Assembly (NCBI GenBank): GCA_020628375.1
Contig: JAHDFD010000011.1
Location: 35,195-99,194 of the forward strand
DNA length: 64,000 nucleotides
Direction of reading: 5' to 3'
Source of the DNA: Chitinophagales bacterium
GTDB taxonomy: Bacteria; Bacteroidota; Bacteroidia; Chitinophagales; UBA2359
Part shown: positions 62,837-64,000 of the stretch, piece by piece
How positions within the stretch are numbered: the first letter of the stretch is position 1
How the letters are laid out: each line of letters begins with the position of its first letter
The notes under the pieces: model-generated
The model's database searches: none
What the model was told of the DNA's origin: nothing
What the model saw: only the letters and a program-made list of their open reading frames with translations
Program-made: the position numbers and the translations under genes

Positions 62837-64000
62837 GATCTTACAAAAATTAGGACCTGTTTTATGGCATGAATTTCCACAACCGTTAATTATTTTGGAA
62901 GAAGATAGAATTTCTTTTACTAATTCAAAGACATTGCAGATTTTTCAGGCAGATAGTTTTGACGATCTTGGTGAAAAGTCTTTTGAAGATTTGATCGCTG
63001 ATGATAGTGCAGGTACAGGAATTTATATCAAATTATGGAAGCAAGCAATAGATGATCTTTGTGAAAATCAAATTTCAAGCTTTGAATGTTTATTGAGAAG
63101 ATTTACTGGTGAATTGTTTTGGGCAAGTGTCAGATTACATGGCTTAGATGGTAAAATATTAATACAGATTGAAGATAAATCTCAATTTTTTTCACTGGCT
63201 GCCAATGAAAATTTTACCGAGATCAGGGCGATAAGACACAATAAAGCGCTGAAGAAAATAGCCAAATTACAAGCTACCAAAAATATAGAACCAATTGATC
63301 TGTTAAAACAATCTGCCAAAATAATAAAAGATACCCTTTCTGTAAAACAAGTAAGTATATGGTTGTTTAATAAGGCGCAATCTCGCTTGAGGTGTGTTGC
63401 TCAATCAGGTAATGACAATTTTGATAGCTCTTTCTACCTCGATCAAAATACTTTTCCTTCTTTCTTTGAAACATTTATCGAAAATAATTTGGTATCTATA
63501 AATACTGAAACTGAATATGCACCACTTGGTCGTTATTTTCAAAAGGTATTAATTCCACAAGGCATTAAATCGATAATGTATATTCCTATTGCTGATATAG
63601 AGAAAGTAGTAGGTATCATCACCATTGAACATCATAATCTCAGACCCTGGTATTTAGATGAGCAATCATTTGCAGTTTCTATTGCAGAGGTAATTGCCCA
63701 GAGTCTTGCCTCTCAGGATAGAAGAAAGATAAGAGAGCAATTATTCATTCAGGAAAAATTATTTAAAACTTTAATTGAAAATAGTACAGATGTATTTGCA
63801 ATTATTGATGAAAATGCCATTTGTAACTATATTTCTCCAAGTATTGAAAAACTATTTGGTTATAAAGAACAGGAAATTTTAGGCAATGATGGAGAAGAAA
63901 GGATACATCCCGATGATCGGGATCGTGTACTTAATCGATTTAAAAGCCTGGCACTTGATAAACCTAAAGCTGTAGATATTATTGTTTTCAGATACAAAAG
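62829..64000 (+). CDS. PAS/GAF sensor protein, probable histidine kinase (3' end outside window)
   Basis: The frame opens at ATG 62829 and continues past the window, at least 390 codons. It starts MAEILQKLGPVLWHEFPQP, then a PAS-like domain (about 12-120; FTNSKTLQIFQADSFDDLG), a GAF domain (about 150-300; SVKQVSIWLFNKAQSRLRCVAQSG, IMYIPIADIEKVVGIITIEH), and a second PAS (about 315-390; KTLIENSTDVFAIIDENAICNYISPSIEKLFGY). No kinase motifs are reached yet. Soluble N-terminus, no membrane segment seen. The signal sensed is unknown; overlap with the LytTR gene suggests partnership. Confidence 0.8.
   Translation, partial: MAEILQKLGPVLWHEFPQPLIILEEDRISFTNSKTLQIFQADSFDDLGEKSFEDLIADDSAGTGIYIKLWKQAIDDLCENQISSFECLLRRFTGELFWASVRLHGLDGKILIQIEDKSQFFSLAANENFTEIRAIRHNKALKKIAKLQATKNIEPIDLLKQSAKIIKDTLSVKQVSIWLFNKAQSRLRCVAQSGNDNFDSSFYLDQNTFPSFFETFIENNLVSINTETEYAPLGRYFQKVLIPQGIKSIMYIPIADIEKVVGIITIEHHNLRPWYLDEQSFAVSIAEVIAQSLASQDRRKIREQLFIQEKLFKTLIENSTDVFAIIDENAICNYISPSIEKLFGYKEQEILGNDGEERIHPDDRDRVLNRFKSLALDKPKAVDIIVFRYK

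Overview
This 64 kb window is chromosomal DNA of an AT-rich member of the Bacteroidota. The phylum is shown by type IX secretion (T9SS) C-terminal sorting domains of both type A and type B, SprB and DUF11 repeats, a DUF5916 protein, the dcw gene order of the phylum, TAnnTTTG promoter elements, absence of Shine-Dalgarno sequences, and a LytTR regulator. The sequence does not support a more precise placement. There is no sign of a plasmid, prophage, integrase or CRISPR array. The only mobile-type gene is a REP-associated tyrosine transposase (RAYT).

Region 1 (1-26076) holds two large surface-protein genes in tandem. The first is cut by the window edge and ends in a T9SS type B sorting domain. 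The second is a single 22.2 kb reading frame for a 7401-residue secreted protein. It contains about 24 DUF11-like modules joined by very acidic Asp-rich linkers, nine SprB-like repeats, three nearly identical SdrD_B-like domains, three copies of a Cys-rich module I do not recognise, a cadherin-like domain and a C-terminal sorting-type domain. Ten of the DUF11 modules form five super-repeats of exactly 921 bp.

Region 2 (26077-30491) has an initiator tRNA-Met with an abutting promoter and a strong terminator, lipB, a small Lys-rich lipoprotein, a DUF5916/CBM9-like outer-membrane protein, and a 459 bp leader without genes.

Region 3 (30492-45465) is the complete division and cell wall cluster rsmH-ftsL-ftsI-murE-mraY-murD-ftsW-murG-murC-ftsQ-ftsA-ftsZ. 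It is tightly packed, often overlapping, and ends in a hairpin terminator. mraZ is missing from its usual place at the front. Three Mur genes start with TTG.

Region 4 (45466-54007) is accessory and mostly on the minus strand: a PGI/PMI-type sugar isomerase, an ArsC-fold protein without its catalytic Cys, a DksA-type zinc finger protein, a pirin with an export-like leader, and a RAYT whose own coding sequence has been expanded by REP-like palindromes. It also has a tight cluster of R2K-type ATP-grasp ligase, secreted Cys-rich T9SS cargo and tandem-GNAT acetyltransferase, and then a secreted rhodanese fused to dockerin-like calcium-binding repeats.

Region 5 (54002-64000) holds two alpha/beta hydrolases with an apparent acetyltransferase remnant between them, a seven-heme cytochrome c with TPRs, a START-like protein, a PBP4-type DD-carboxypeptidase, dihydrolipoyl dehydrogenase, a small secreted protein, and a LytTR response regulator overlapping a PAS/GAF sensor gene that runs off the window.
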